DNA of 39,636 nt, taken from assembly GCA_002363035.1 (NCBI GenBank), contig DEWA01000021.1, forward strand, positions 1 through 39,636. Reading direction: 5' to 3'. Origin of the DNA: Verrucomicrobia bacterium UBA3222. Its GTDB lineage: Bacteria; Verrucomicrobiota; Verrucomicrobiia; Opitutales; UBA9783. The notes under the pieces are model-generated. The model saw nothing but the letters and a program-made list of their open reading frames with translations. It was not told where the DNA came from and ran no database searches. Positions 1 to 8,848 of this stretch are shown here, piece by piece. The position numbers and the translations under genes were made by a program. How positions within the stretch are numbered: position 1 is the first letter of the stretch; each line of letters begins with the position of its first letter.

Positions 1-53
1 TCGTCAGGCTCATAACCTGAAGGTCCTTGGTTCAAATCCAAGCCCCGCACCCA
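1..53 (+). tRNA. initiator tRNA-fMet(CAU), 3' part (5' end outside window)
   Basis: The anticodon arm TCAGG-CTCATAA-CCTGA carries CAU. The T arm CTTGG-TTCAAAT-CCAAG is perfectly paired. It is followed by CCCCGCA, discriminator C and an encoded CCA ending at 53. The acceptor strand CCCCGCA and the CTCATAA loop match initiator rather than elongator tRNA-Met. The three stem pairs next to the anticodon loop are AGG/CCT instead of the usual GGG/CCC; such A-U variants of the initiator are known in some bacteria. The first ~24 bases lie outside the window. Confidence 0.9.
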
Positions 54-143
54 GGTGCCGGCTTTTTGGAATTTACTCCTGCGAAAGGCGGTTTTTTAAT
101 CATCCTCTTTCTCCGATCAAGGCGAAGTAATTTAAGTTTTTTC

Positions 144-172
144 TTGACGTCGTTATATCAACATAATAGAAG
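144..172 (+). promoter_or_regulatory. candidate sigma70-like promoter of the 183-2645 gene
   Basis: TTGACG (144-149) and TAGAAG (167-172) are separated by 17 bases. The predicted transcription start would lie only a few bases before the ATG at 183, so the leader would be very short. AAGGA at 171-175 could also serve as ribosome binding site if transcription starts earlier. The -35 is 5/6 and the -10 is 4/6 to consensus. Confidence 0.4.
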
Positions 173-182
173 GAATCTGATT

Positions 183-2645
183 ATGAATACACTGCATAAA
201 CTACTAAAAATAACCGGCACGCTTTGTCTGTCGTGCGTTTGTTTGACCTCAAAGGCAGAGCCGAAAAACCTGACGTTGGAGGAACTAAGGGCGTTTCTTG
301 AAAAAGAAATTAACCCCTTTTTGCCCGATTTAAAATCTCGGGTTACTGAGAGGGCTTCTTTAGAAGGATATACTGAGGAATTAAAGGAAGCGATTCTAGA
401 GGAGATAGACGTAAAGAATGAAGCGTACAAAGCATTTCAAGGGGACATTGAGACAGTCGAGTACAAAACAAACAACGAGCCTGCCGTTATTCAAATTTTA
501 GGTTCCGACCTGGAACCGCTTCACAGCACTCTCGGGAAGATCGATACAGCGCGTGAAGCGCGTCTTGAACATGAGTATGAAAAAGGTCTCGGAGTGAAGG
601 ACGATATTTCAAGACAAGTTTCAAAGAAAACATTGGAACAATACGGAGTAACGGACGAAAAACTCAGTTTATTGGGAAATGGTTCGGTCTACGAGATCAC
701 ACTTGATTCAATCCTGTCAAGTCGTTGGTTCAACAAAGAAATGCAAAAAAAGGGTAAGGACTTTTTTGACGACTTGAATTTCCTGAAGACAGTCCGTACA
801 TATACGGACAATGTCACGATTCTGAAAGAAATTCCAGTTGTCGTGAAAGAGCAACGTTATCTTCTTAAGTATGAAAAAGAGGAAGACAGGGTGCAGGAAA
901 CCTGGAATTACCAAGACAGCTCAACAAAAATCGTATACAAACTTTCAGGCTCCCCGTTAAAAGAAATGCAGGAACAACTTGCCGGACAGTTGAAAGCTAG
1001 CCAGAAAGACTATAAAAAACGGGCAGCCGTCATTTTATTTTTGCTTTTTGATGAAATGACGCCTTCGGATTATCGTGTACAATGGGTTCAAAATCGATCT
1101 ACTTTTTATGAGCCGAGTACGAATCGAATAAGCCTGGAAAATGTAATGAAGGGAATTGAAGAGTATCTTCAAACACGCCTCGGCTTGAACAAAAGCTTTG
1201 AAGGTTATCAAGAGGAGTTTGAAAAAGTGTTTCTGGATGCAACGGAAAATAACAACAGCAGTAAAGAGGAGCTGTACCCTGTAGATCCACGCTTCTGCTT
1301 TGTACTGAGAAAACCTCAGGAGTTGGTGACGTTGGAACAACTGAATGAATTTATTACGAAACACCTGGAAGAAAATATTAAAAAAAATGAATCCGAAGAA
1401 TTTGAAGAATACGAAGAGGAGTACGGGTATATCAAAACCGTTACTTACGATACGGACGGATTTGGAAACACCGTACCGACCGTTATTGAATATAAACCGG
1501 GAGATCATATGAATTTCCTCCGCGATCATCTTGATGATTTAGAAACAAATCCGCTCCGTAGAAATCAGGATACGAATGTTCTTAAAGAACTTTCCAGGGA
1601 AGTTACAACGGAAGAATTGAAAAAATACGAAATAACAGACGAAGAACTCAAATTATTGGGTGGGAAAGACTCTATTCGTAAAATTACTCTCGAATCGATT
1701 TTAAGAAGCAACCTTTTCAATAGCGAGCAAAGCCTAAGGGGTTGCGATATTTATCTCAACCTGTCTAATGAGATTGAAGTGTATGTAGGTAAAGCTGTCT
1801 TTGTCAATAGCATTCCCGTTATTCTCAGAAATATTACGGATAACACTAAAAAAACGATATCGTTCACGTATAAAGTGTCCGGCAAAGCATTGGAGAAAAC
1901 ACGCGAGTACCTCAGGGAGGCATTGGTACACGAAGTCTGTTCTGATAAGCTTGCTTTACTGTTGTTGTTGGACGAAATAACACCGCCTGAATATCGTGTG
2001 TTATGGAGATTTACTGATACCGAGGGCTCTTGTTACCAACCTTATTACAATATGATTTATGTTAAAAAAAATAATTTGGGGAGCATATCGCACGAGATTG
2101 GTCATCATCTTCAAAAGCATCTCAATTTACCCAAAGAATTTGAGGGTTTTAAAAACACGTTTGCAAAGAAATTATTGTTGTTGGAATCCAAATGGGGAGA
2201 AAGCGACAAAACCGTTTCTCTACCGAAACCGTTATCGGATATATTTGAAGACAACAACTGGGGAGTACCTAATGTTTTCACCGAAAACGATCTGTTCATG
2301 CGTTGGCAACTGTTTTCCCGATGGACCACACCAGATGAACTATCGAATATACTTGGTCTTTATTTCGATCAAGACGGAAAAACGGTATACGTCAATATGT
2401 TGTCGGACGCCGACACTGTGAGGTCTAGGAAGTACGGACATACAATCAAAAATTTGGAATATGATGACTACAAAGAGAAAGACGAGAATAAATTTAAAAT
2501 CCCGAAAGAACAATCCGTCTTTGAAGAAATTGTTAAGGAAGCAGCCGAGTTAAAACCGGATTTAACACTTTGGAATATTGTAATCAAATTACACGAGCAC
2601 TATTGGAGAGATGATTATGTCAAGAATACATTCGATAAAAAGTAA
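183..2645 (+). CDS. exported two-repeat HExxH (putative zinc-peptidase-like) protein
   Basis: 820 residues from ATG 183. This start gives a clear signal peptide (MNTLHKLLK, hydrophobic stretch, probable cleavage after SKA at ~26), and AAGGA lies 7 bases upstream; an in-frame start at 27 would lack one. The mature protein is an internal duplication, with repeats at roughly 27-380 and 381-820. Each begins with a helix of the type [V/L]TLEQL. Each then has an LG..(I/V)..ITL(D/E)SIL segment and a (F/L)LLLDE(I/M)TP.(D/E)YRV.W strand. Repeat 2 has HEIGH at 637-641 (H637, E638, H641: the gluzincin-type zinc signature) followed by ELSNILGLYF, whose Glu could be a third ligand. In repeat 1 the aligned site is KGIEE (323-327), so that copy cannot bind zinc the same way. 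It is a paralogue of the proteins at 27529-32547. Substrate is unknown and a peptidase role is inference. Confidence 0.85.
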   Translation: MNTLHKLLKITGTLCLSCVCLTSKAEPKNLTLEELRAFLEKEINPFLPDLKSRVTERASLEGYTEELKEAILEEIDVKNEAYKAFQGDIETVEYKTNNEPAVIQILGSDLEPLHSTLGKIDTAREARLEHEYEKGLGVKDDISRQVSKKTLEQYGVTDEKLSLLGNGSVYEITLDSILSSRWFNKEMQKKGKDFFDDLNFLKTVRTYTDNVTILKEIPVVVKEQRYLLKYEKEEDRVQETWNYQDSSTKIVYKLSGSPLKEMQEQLAGQLKASQKDYKKRAAVILFLLFDEMTPSDYRVQWVQNRSTFYEPSTNRISLENVMKGIEEYLQTRLGLNKSFEGYQEEFEKVFLDATENNNSSKEELYPVDPRFCFVLRKPQELVTLEQLNEFITKHLEENIKKNESEEFEEYEEEYGYIKTVTYDTDGFGNTVPTVIEYKPGDHMNFLRDHLDDLETNPLRRNQDTNVLKELSREVTTEELKKYEITDEELKLLGGKDSIRKITLESILRSNLFNSEQSLRGCDIYLNLSNEIEVYVGKAVFVNSIPVILRNITDNTKKTISFTYKVSGKALEKTREYLREALVHEVCSDKLALLLLLDEITPPEYRVLWRFTDTEGSCYQPYYNMIYVKKNNLGSISHEIGHHLQKHLNLPKEFEGFKNTFAKKLLLLESKWGESDKTVSLPKPLSDIFEDNNWGVPNVFTENDLFMRWQLFSRWTTPDELSNILGLYFDQDGKTVYVNMLSDADTVRSRKYGHTIKNLEYDDYKEKDENKFKIPKEQSVFEEIVKEAAELKPDLTLWNIVIKLHEHYWRDDYVKNTFDKK

Positions 2646-2690
2646 TAAACAGTCCTAAATCGCAACGGTACGTTTTAAATTATCCGCATA

Positions 2691-2721
2691 AAAAGGGCAG
2701 GCAGTGTAACCTGCCCTTTTT
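2691..2721. terminator. bidirectional Rho-independent terminator
   Basis: AAAA-GGGCAGG, an 8-base loop, then CCTGCCC-TTTTT: a 7-bp GC-rich stem flanked by A and T runs, so it can act on both strands. It closes the gene ending at 2645 on the plus strand and could stop transcripts leaving rplS on the minus strand. Confidence 0.9.
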
Positions 2722-2989
2722 GAACCGGGATATGCAGTTCAAAAAATTCTTATAACCAATATAAAAAACAATCCCGCTCAAAAGCCTCAGAGAAGATTAC
2801 AAAAAAAATGCGTTATTTCCTGCGTCCGTTTTTCTATCAAATGCATCCGTTTTTGCAAAAATGCCACGCCTTATCCGAGATACAACCCTACCAACACTCC
2901 CTCGAGCGCTCCTTTGGAGCCCCAACAACGGATTCAAAAAAACGAAACGTACAATCTTTGCCAAACAGCCAGCCAACCGGCAAACTGCC
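2722..2989. other. non-coding stretch downstream of rplS
   Basis: Together with the terminator this makes a 344-base gap between the exported-protein gene and rplS. I see only short overlapping reading frames without recognisable content, and no RNA gene or repeat. Confidence 0.5.
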
Positions 2990-3358
2990 CTACTTTTTCG
3001 CAAAGAAACGCTTTTCGCGAACCTGAGACGCTGCCTTACCGATACGCTTGCGGATATAGTACATCTTCGCGCGATCCAACACGACGCTCTCTTTGGTGAC
3101 TTTAATGGCGGCGATATTGGGCGAATGCAATGGGAACACGCGTTCGACGCCGTAACCGTCCGCCACGCGACGTACGGTAAAAGATTCCGAAATCCCGATA
3201 CCGCGACGCGAAATCACAATTCCCGTGAATTTCTGGATACGACTTTTATCGCCTTCTTTGATGTGAAGCGCAACTTCTATCTCATCTCCGACCTTAAACG
3301 GCGTAATGTCCTTTTTTAGCTGCTCCGCACTAATCTCTCTCAAAATCGCGTCATTCAT
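2990..3358 (-). CDS. rplS: 50S ribosomal protein L19
   Basis: 122 residues, full length for the family. L19 binds 23S rRNA at the 30S/50S interface. Diagnostic segments are FKVGDEIEV near residue 21, the central RIQKFTGIVISRRG, then ESFTVRRV, GVERVFPLHSP and the basic RAKMYYIRKRIGKAA tail. The ATG follows a weak GAGAA. The gene is last in an rpsP-trmD-rplS unit, 28 bases after trmD. Confidence 0.97.
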   Translation of the reverse strand: MNDAILREISAEQLKKDITPFKVGDEIEVALHIKEGDKSRIQKFTGIVISRRGIGISESFTVRRVADGYGVERVFPLHSPNIAAIKVTKESVVLDRAKMYYIRKRIGKAASQVREKRFFAKK

Positions 3359-3386
3359 GGTTATTCTCAGTTAAATTTTTGCTTTT

Positions 3387-4058
3387 TTAGTTAAAAATCA
3401 AATCGGGTCTGCGACGAATGGTCCGCTTCATTTGTTGCTCCAAACGCCATCTGGCAATCGCTTCATGGTTCCCGGATAAGAGAACCTCCGGCACTTTCTC
3501 TCCCCGAAACGTTTCGGGACGCGTGTATTGCGGAAACGACAGCAAACCTTCACGGAAACTGTCCTGTTGCAACGACTGCTCGTCACCCAATGTCCCCGGA
3601 AGCGTACGAACCACCGCGTCAATCAAAACCGCCGCCGGAAGCGTACCGTTCGTCAAAACGTAATCGCCGATGGAAATTTCCTCATCCACGCATTGAGACC
3701 GAAAACGCTCGTCCACGCTTTCGTAATGCCCCGAAACCAACAATAAGTGCTCTTTCTCCGCCAACTCGCGCACCTTCGGCATCGTCAGCGGAAATCCGTC
3801 GGGGCACAAATACACCACATGCGTATGTTCTCTCTTTAAAGCTCCAACGGCTTCCGCAAGCGGTTCCGCCTGCAAAATCATCCCGGCACCACCGCCGAAC
3901 GGGCGATCGTCCACCGTCCGACGCTCATCTTTCGCCCAATCTCGCAAATTGTAAATCTGCAACGAAAACAGTTGTTCGCGAAGCGCGCGCCCCACAATAC
4001 TTTCGGAAACAAACCCATCCAGCATCTTCGGGAAAAGCGTCAAAACATCGATCTTCAT
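3387..4058 (-). CDS. trmD: tRNA (guanine-37-N1) methyltransferase TrmD
   Basis: 223 residues. TrmD methylates N1 of G37 next to the anticodon using S-adenosylmethionine and prevents +1 frameshifting. The SPOUT trefoil-knot core is complete: N-terminal [41 protein letters not shown] and [15 protein letters not shown] (conserved Asp in GDEQS). The C-terminal helical segment with FPQYTRP and [13 protein letters not shown] is also present. It lies between rpsP (46-base gap) and rplS (28-base gap). No good ribosome binding site precedes the ATG. rimM, often between rpsP and trmD, is absent here. Confidence 0.97.
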   Translation of the reverse strand: MKIDVLTLFPKMLDGFVSESIVGRALREQLFSLQIYNLRDWAKDERRTVDDRPFGGGAGMILQAEPLAEAVGALKREHTHVVYLCPDGFPLTMPKVRELAEKEHLLLVSGHYESVDERFRSQCVDEEISIGDYVLTNGTLPAAVLIDAVVRTLPGTLGDEQSLQQDSFREGLLSFPQYTRPETFRGEKVPEVLLSGNHEAIARWRLEQQMKRTIRRRPDLIFN

Positions 4059-4104
4059 TGCAATTTTGTCTAAAGGTTAAAAACCCAACCGCTCCCGAAA
4101 ATTC

Positions 4105-4356
4105 TCAGGAAGCCTTACGCGAAACCTTCATCAGATGACGCACGGTATCCGTCGGCTGCGCACCCTTCGAGACCCAATAATCCGCGCGCTCCACATCCAT
4201 TTTCACCTTCGAGGATTTATCCTTCGCAATCGGATTGTAAGAACCCAAAATCTCAACAAAACGACCATCGCGCCGCATTGCCGCTTCCGCAACAACCACA
4301 CGATACGCAGGACGATTTTTACATCCGAAACGCTGCAAACGTATTTTTAATGCCAT
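4105..4356 (-). CDS. rpsP: 30S ribosomal protein S16
   Basis: 83 residues, typical length. S16 is a 30S assembly protein. The N-terminus ALKIRLQRFGCKNRPAYRVVVAE is the family signature, followed by RDGRFVEILGSYNP, DVERADYWVSKGAQPTDTV and a short basic tail. It is the first gene of the rpsP-trmD-rplS unit and has a promoter candidate about 30 bases upstream. Confidence 0.97.
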   Translation of the reverse strand: MALKIRLQRFGCKNRPAYRVVVAEAAMRRDGRFVEILGSYNPIAKDKSSKVKMDVERADYWVSKGAQPTDTVRHLMKVSRKAS

Positions 4357-4387
4357 GGCTTCTCGTTAAAAACTCGATATCAGCCTC

Positions 4388-4416
4388 ATTGCGCGAATTT
4401 TTACGGAGAATGTCAA
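4388..4416 (-). promoter_or_regulatory. candidate promoter of rpsP-trmD-rplS
   Basis: On the minus strand a perfect TTGACA (4411-4416) is followed after 17 bases by CGCAAT (4388-4393), 31 bases before the rpsP ATG. The -35 is exact and the -10 matches 3/6. Other promoter candidates here also have -10 boxes ending in AAT. Confidence 0.45.
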
Positions 4417-4493
4417 ATGTTTTTTGGGGAAATAATCCGATAAAAAATCACGTATCCATCTGTTGTTTATCGAAGCACATACTTTAAAATGCT

Positions 4494-7400
4494 CTACATC
4501 ATCCCTCGGTGTCTCAGCAACTGCCATAACGGTTCCAAACAAGATATTTTGTCGGCGTAAAATTCCGATTGCCGAATACGGAAAAATTCCCAGCCGCACC
4601 GTTCCAACTGCCGCTGCCGTTCTATATCCGCTTCATATTGTTCCGCACCGTGCCAATAATCGCCGTCGCATTCGATTGCCAATCGTTGATTGCCGCTTTC
4701 AACAACGAGATCAATGCGTTTAAAGCCGACTTTATATTGTGAAAAAACATGCAATCGCTTCCTTAATAATTCCAAAGCGACATCCGCCTCAAACCAACTG
4801 TCGAACGGTTGCGGAGGCTTTTGTAGCGACCGATCGTCGCGCAAAACGTGATATTCCAAATCCGATTGTGTGAGATTTGAAATTTCCGCTTCAAGTTTTT
4901 CTTCAAAAAATGCGATTAAACGGTACCGCAAATCGTTTGGACTGCAATCTTCCAAACGAAGCGAATGAAACAAAATCATTTGGTCGCATGCACGACTGGC
5001 GGCAACATTGAAACGACGTTGATCCGTATCTTTACTCAGAACTCCGTTACGTTCGTTCGGAGCCGCCACCATTGACAGTAAAATCACATCCCGCTCATCT
5101 CCTTGGAAATGATACGGATTGCCGCAAACAATCTTTCGTTCCTCAAGAATTTTCGCCGAAAGACGATTTAACAGCAATTGGTAAATAAGATCCGCCTGCG
5201 CGCTCCCCTGTAAAATCACCACGCCGATGCTTTTTCCGAGATATGCGGGATTGTGACATATTTCGTCAATTTTATCGCAAACCGCTTCGGCTTCGGGACG
5301 ATTGACAACGCGTTGACCATCGCCTTCGCGAAATCCGTCTTCCACAAACACCGATTGTAACGGCGGCAGGCGGTTTTGGTCGAATTGACGCAACGGAATC
5401 AGCGGCGTATCACTGTAGCATAAGTCATTGCTGAAACGAATAATTTCCGGCATGCAGCGAAAATGTTCGCGCAATGTGATCCCGCTCCCGAAACGAATTT
5501 TTGCGTGGTCAAATAAACTGCTGTCGGGATGAAAAGAGGTGGAAAACTCATAATCAAACAGATACTCTTTTTGCAATCGTTCAACACTGTCTTCTTTGAT
5601 CCCGACGTTTTCAGGACTGATTTGCTTATCGTCACCGATAACAATCATTTTATCGGCAAATCCGAACAGCGGGATACCCTCGATACCGCATTGCGAAGCT
5701 TCATCCACAATAACAACATCAAACTTCACACCTTCTTCAGTATCAAATGTGACGGTATCAAATACACGATCCATCGGCATAATCCATGCCGGCACTACTT
5801 TTTTACATTCTTCCAGATGCCGGCGCGCATCCGCTTTCCATTTTTGAGCCTTCTTACCCGTTCCTTTCCCGATTTTTTGCACCGCCATCGCGTAAGCGTT
5901 CATATGTTGGCAATGTTCTTCCGTCAGTCGTTTGAAAAATGCGTCTTTGGCATAATTTTTTCCCAAGTTTTTTAAACATTCCAATTTTTCTTCTTCGATT
6001 TGGCGCAACCGTGCCTGCAACGACTTTAAATCTTCTTTGTTCAAATAAGTTTGAAGCCAATGGTCCGCTTGTTTCCATTCGAAAGCTCTTTGAAAATTTT
6101 CAATCCGCTCGGAACATAAATTGCTGTCGCAATTTTTTTCGACCCATTCGAGCGTTTTGGGAATATATGCCTGCAACGTTTCGCGACGTTTTCGAAAAGG
6201 GGTCAAACGTTCTTTTTCGAGCTTCAGTTTTTTGTTAAAAAGGTGTCGTATCATCTCTAGCTTATGCAGTTTTTCATAACAAGCCTTATAACGTTCAATA
6301 TCTCCCTCATGAAACGCATCCGTTAAATCTTTGCCGATCGTACTTCCTTTTTTCAAGGTTTCGACAAAAGCATTCAAAGGCGATTGGACTTTGTTTTTTA
6401 AATTCACCGCTGCCGAATTTTCCCGATTTTCCCATGCTTCAAAATCTCTAAAAGAATACGTCAACAAATCCGACAATAATTTTTTATCAAAAAAACCAAT
6501 TTGTATATTATCCGAAAGGTTCAATTTCAAAACCAACTTCAGAAGTTCCCGAATATGCTTCAATGTTTTCAATTGTTCACTACATGTTCCGTCGGTTTTT
6601 TGCTTGAAATCTTCCAATGATTTACGGATGTTTTTCTTTAATTCCAACAAAGTACGGAATTTTCGAAAATCTTCCGCCTCTTCCAACCTTCGATCGTTAA
6701 TCGTAACGGATTGCAACAAGTAAAGCCTCCTCTTTACAATTCTCGGTCGAAACCAACCAAAACCCAATTTGCCGCCGTTGCTTATATGGCGTTCCAAACA
6801 AACCGCATCTTCCAAAAGAATTTCAAGACTTGCTTCCTCCGGGAAATGCAGACTTTCCAAAAATGGAAAATGTTCTTCAAACAATGGAAGACACTTTTCC
6901 AAGGCTTTATACAACATCTCCGAATCATTCGACACCCCCGTTCTTAACCCATCCGATATTTCCGCCAACCAAGTCGCATCGGTCGGTAACATTTTTTGCA
7001 AAACAACTTTTACGATTGGCAACACTGCTTCTTCGTTTCGACGGTACTTAGAGCTGCAATAACGATCAAAATCCACCCATGTAACGAAAGTTTCCGGGGA
7101 CGGAAGAGCGCAAAATGTACTTTCCGAAGCGGAACAATATGAACAATTTTCGATATCGGAAATTCTCTCTTTTGTAAAATATTCGCAATCCCTCAAATGT
7201 TCCGATAAACTCCGTTTAAAAGCATCAAAATCTTCAATCTTCAACGATAAATCTCCATCTTCCAACCATCCGTATTGCTCGCGATCCTTTTGCATCGCCC
7301 GAATAATGTCCGTCGGGGTTCCGAAATAATGTTCGTTGATGTAATGTTTCTTTGTTTCCGCTTCCCTTCCGTCCTGAAGTTTTCGGGATAAAACCGCCTC

Positions 7401-8792
7401 TTCTTCACGCAAATTGCGAAGTTTCGAAGTCATTTTCTCGATCGTATTTCGAACTCGCTTCGAACTAAAAGTTTCGGCTTCTTCAATCAAAGCCCTTACG
7501 TTTGCCGCCAACGCATCCGAGGCTTCCCGATCGTTGCCGATGATACTGAGGGATAATTGACGAAATTCCTCGGGCAGTAAATTTTGAAGCACTTTCAAAG
7601 CACGTTCCGTTTTCGCGGTGATCAAAATGCGTTTCTCTTTTGCCAATAAGTGGCAAATCAAATTGGCGATGGTATGCGATTTACCGGTTCCGGGAGGTCC
7701 CTGCACCACTACGCAATCCGAAACTTCCAATTTTCGAACAATCTTCTTCTGTTCCTCGTTGGAAGGTTTCGGAAAATAAATTTCGACATCCCGACATTGG
7801 AGGTTACCGTTGCTCTCGTCCGATGTTCTTTTCTCTCCTCCGTCGGGAATTTCAGAAAATTTTTTCAGAAACTTTGGAACCTTTCCCGTTGTTTCAACGG
7901 AGTCTTCAATTTCGTTCATGCATCGGAAGAAACCCGAAGAGGAACGCTTCCGCAAAAACAATCCGGGCGTGAAGGAAATGCGCGGTGTTTCGGTGTACGT
8001 CCGTTGAAACGTATTATCGACATCATAAACGCCGTCGGCACTTAAACTGTGTACAAATTTCGTCAAAAATTGTCCGATTGTCTCCCGAGCACATATATCG
8101 GTCCCAATGGTTTCGATACAATCCTTATGTTCCGACAGCTTGCAGAGCGATCGAACGTTTTCGTCCAGCATATCGATTTCAACCGCAACCGACACGGCAC
8201 GTTCGCTCGGAATAAGCGTGAATTCACGAGCTTCCGCATCAAATTGGAATTCAACTTCCAACGTGACAACGGGACGACAAATTTTTCCCCACTGCAACAG
8301 ACCGACCCCGCACACCAATTCAAGCTGTTCTTTTTCCTGTTCCCATTTTTGGTACAGCAAAAACAAGTCGTTATACACCTGCTTGGCACAAAACCACTCG
8401 GCGTAAGCTTTTTTATAGACTTCCAATTGCTTTAAAAATTCCTCAAATGCCGGCGGAATGTCCGGGAATTTTTCCAAAAATAACGTTTCGCCGTTTTCAT
8501 CCGTAATTGCCGTTTTTAAAATCGGATCTTCACCGCCTTTATCCAACCAACGATCGAGATCGTCGGAGGGCTTCGGCTCTATCGGTTCTTCGGGAAGGGT
8601 AAAACGAAACAAAAAATCCTCTTTGGAAACATCTCCCAAGAGGGGCGCTTCCATTCCCCCTACCCGCAAATGCTCTATCCAAAGCGTTTTTTCGTATCGT
8701 TCGTACGATTTAACGCCTGTGAACTTTAATTCGGACAGGGCTTTGATGTACCGAAGCAATCGCAAAGTTTTATCGAGGCAAATATCATCCAT
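4494..8792 (-). CDS. SF1 (UPF1-like) helicase with C-terminal PD-(D/E)xK-type nuclease domain
   Basis: 1432 residues. The N-terminal ~340 residues are of unknown function. The Walker A motif GPPGTGKS is at 365-372, with a following TAKTERALKVL segment. A long coiled-coil-rich insertion (~400-960) precedes motif II DEAS at ~1030-1033, GDDKQISPE, the REHFRCMPEI block near 1110, the GDERDVILLSM block near 1228 and RRFNVAASRA (motif VI). These are AAA_11/AAA_12-type SF1 helicase motifs. The last ~100 residues (FEADVALELL, RIDLVVES, AIECDGDYWHG at ~1371-1381, then RQRQLERCGWEFFRI) resemble Vsr/DUF559-type nucleases often fused to such helicases. The likely role is nucleic-acid remodelling coupled to cleavage; large helicase-nuclease fusions of this kind are common in anti-phage loci, but no partner gene is recognised nearby. 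It lies 56 bases after a permease gene. Confidence 0.88.
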   Translation of the reverse strand: MDDICLDKTLRLLRYIKALSELKFTGVKSYERYEKTLWIEHLRVGGMEAPLLGDVSKEDFLFRFTLPEEPIEPKPSDDLDRWLDKGGEDPILKTAITDENGETLFLEKFPDIPPAFEEFLKQLEVYKKAYAEWFCAKQVYNDLFLLYQKWEQEKEQLELVCGVGLLQWGKICRPVVTLEVEFQFDAEAREFTLIPSERAVSVAVEIDMLDENVRSLCKLSEHKDCIETIGTDICARETIGQFLTKFVHSLSADGVYDVDNTFQRTYTETPRISFTPGLFLRKRSSSGFFRCMNEIEDSVETTGKVPKFLKKFSEIPDGGEKRTSDESNGNLQCRDVEIYFPKPSNEEQKKIVRKLEVSDCVVVQGPPGTGKSHTIANLICHLLAKEKRILITAKTERALKVLQNLLPEEFRQLSLSIIGNDREASDALAANVRALIEEAETFSSKRVRNTIEKMTSKLRNLREEEAVLSRKLQDGREAETKKHYINEHYFGTPTDIIRAMQKDREQYGWLEDGDLSLKIEDFDAFKRSLSEHLRDCEYFTKERISDIENCSYCSASESTFCALPSPETFVTWVDFDRYCSSKYRRNEEAVLPIVKVVLQKMLPTDATWLAEISDGLRTGVSNDSEMLYKALEKCLPLFEEHFPFLESLHFPEEASLEILLEDAVCLERHISNGGKLGFGWFRPRIVKRRLYLLQSVTINDRRLEEAEDFRKFRTLLELKKNIRKSLEDFKQKTDGTCSEQLKTLKHIRELLKLVLKLNLSDNIQIGFFDKKLLSDLLTYSFRDFEAWENRENSAAVNLKNKVQSPLNAFVETLKKGSTIGKDLTDAFHEGDIERYKACYEKLHKLEMIRHLFNKKLKLEKERLTPFRKRRETLQAYIPKTLEWVEKNCDSNLCSERIENFQRAFEWKQADHWLQTYLNKEDLKSLQARLRQIEEEKLECLKNLGKNYAKDAFFKRLTEEHCQHMNAYAMAVQKIGKGTGKKAQKWKADARRHLEECKKVVPAWIMPMDRVFDTVTFDTEEGVKFDVVIVDEASQCGIEGIPLFGFADKMIVIGDDKQISPENVGIKEDSVERLQKEYLFDYEFSTSFHPDSSLFDHAKIRFGSGITLREHFRCMPEIIRFSNDLCYSDTPLIPLRQFDQNRLPPLQSVFVEDGFREGDGQRVVNRPEAEAVCDKIDEICHNPAYLGKSIGVVILQGSAQADLIYQLLLNRLSAKILEERKIVCGNPYHFQGDERDVILLSMVAAPNERNGVLSKDTDQRRFNVAASRACDQMILFHSLRLEDCSPNDLRYRLIAFFEEKLEAEISNLTQSDLEYHVLRDDRSLQKPPQPFDSWFEADVALELLRKRLHVFSQYKVGFKRIDLVVESGNQRLAIECDGDYWHGAEQYEADIERQRQLERCGWEFFRIRQSEFYADKISCLEPLWQLLRHRGMM

Positions 8793-8848
8793 GGACGGGG
8801 CTCATTGTGGCTTTGCCTATACAAAACACAAGATTTAACGGTACCCCG

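Noticed and set aside
27-182. In-frame upstream extension of the gene at 183
   Set aside because: It would begin inside the tRNA-fMet and mask the signal peptide; ATG 183 has a better ribosome binding site.
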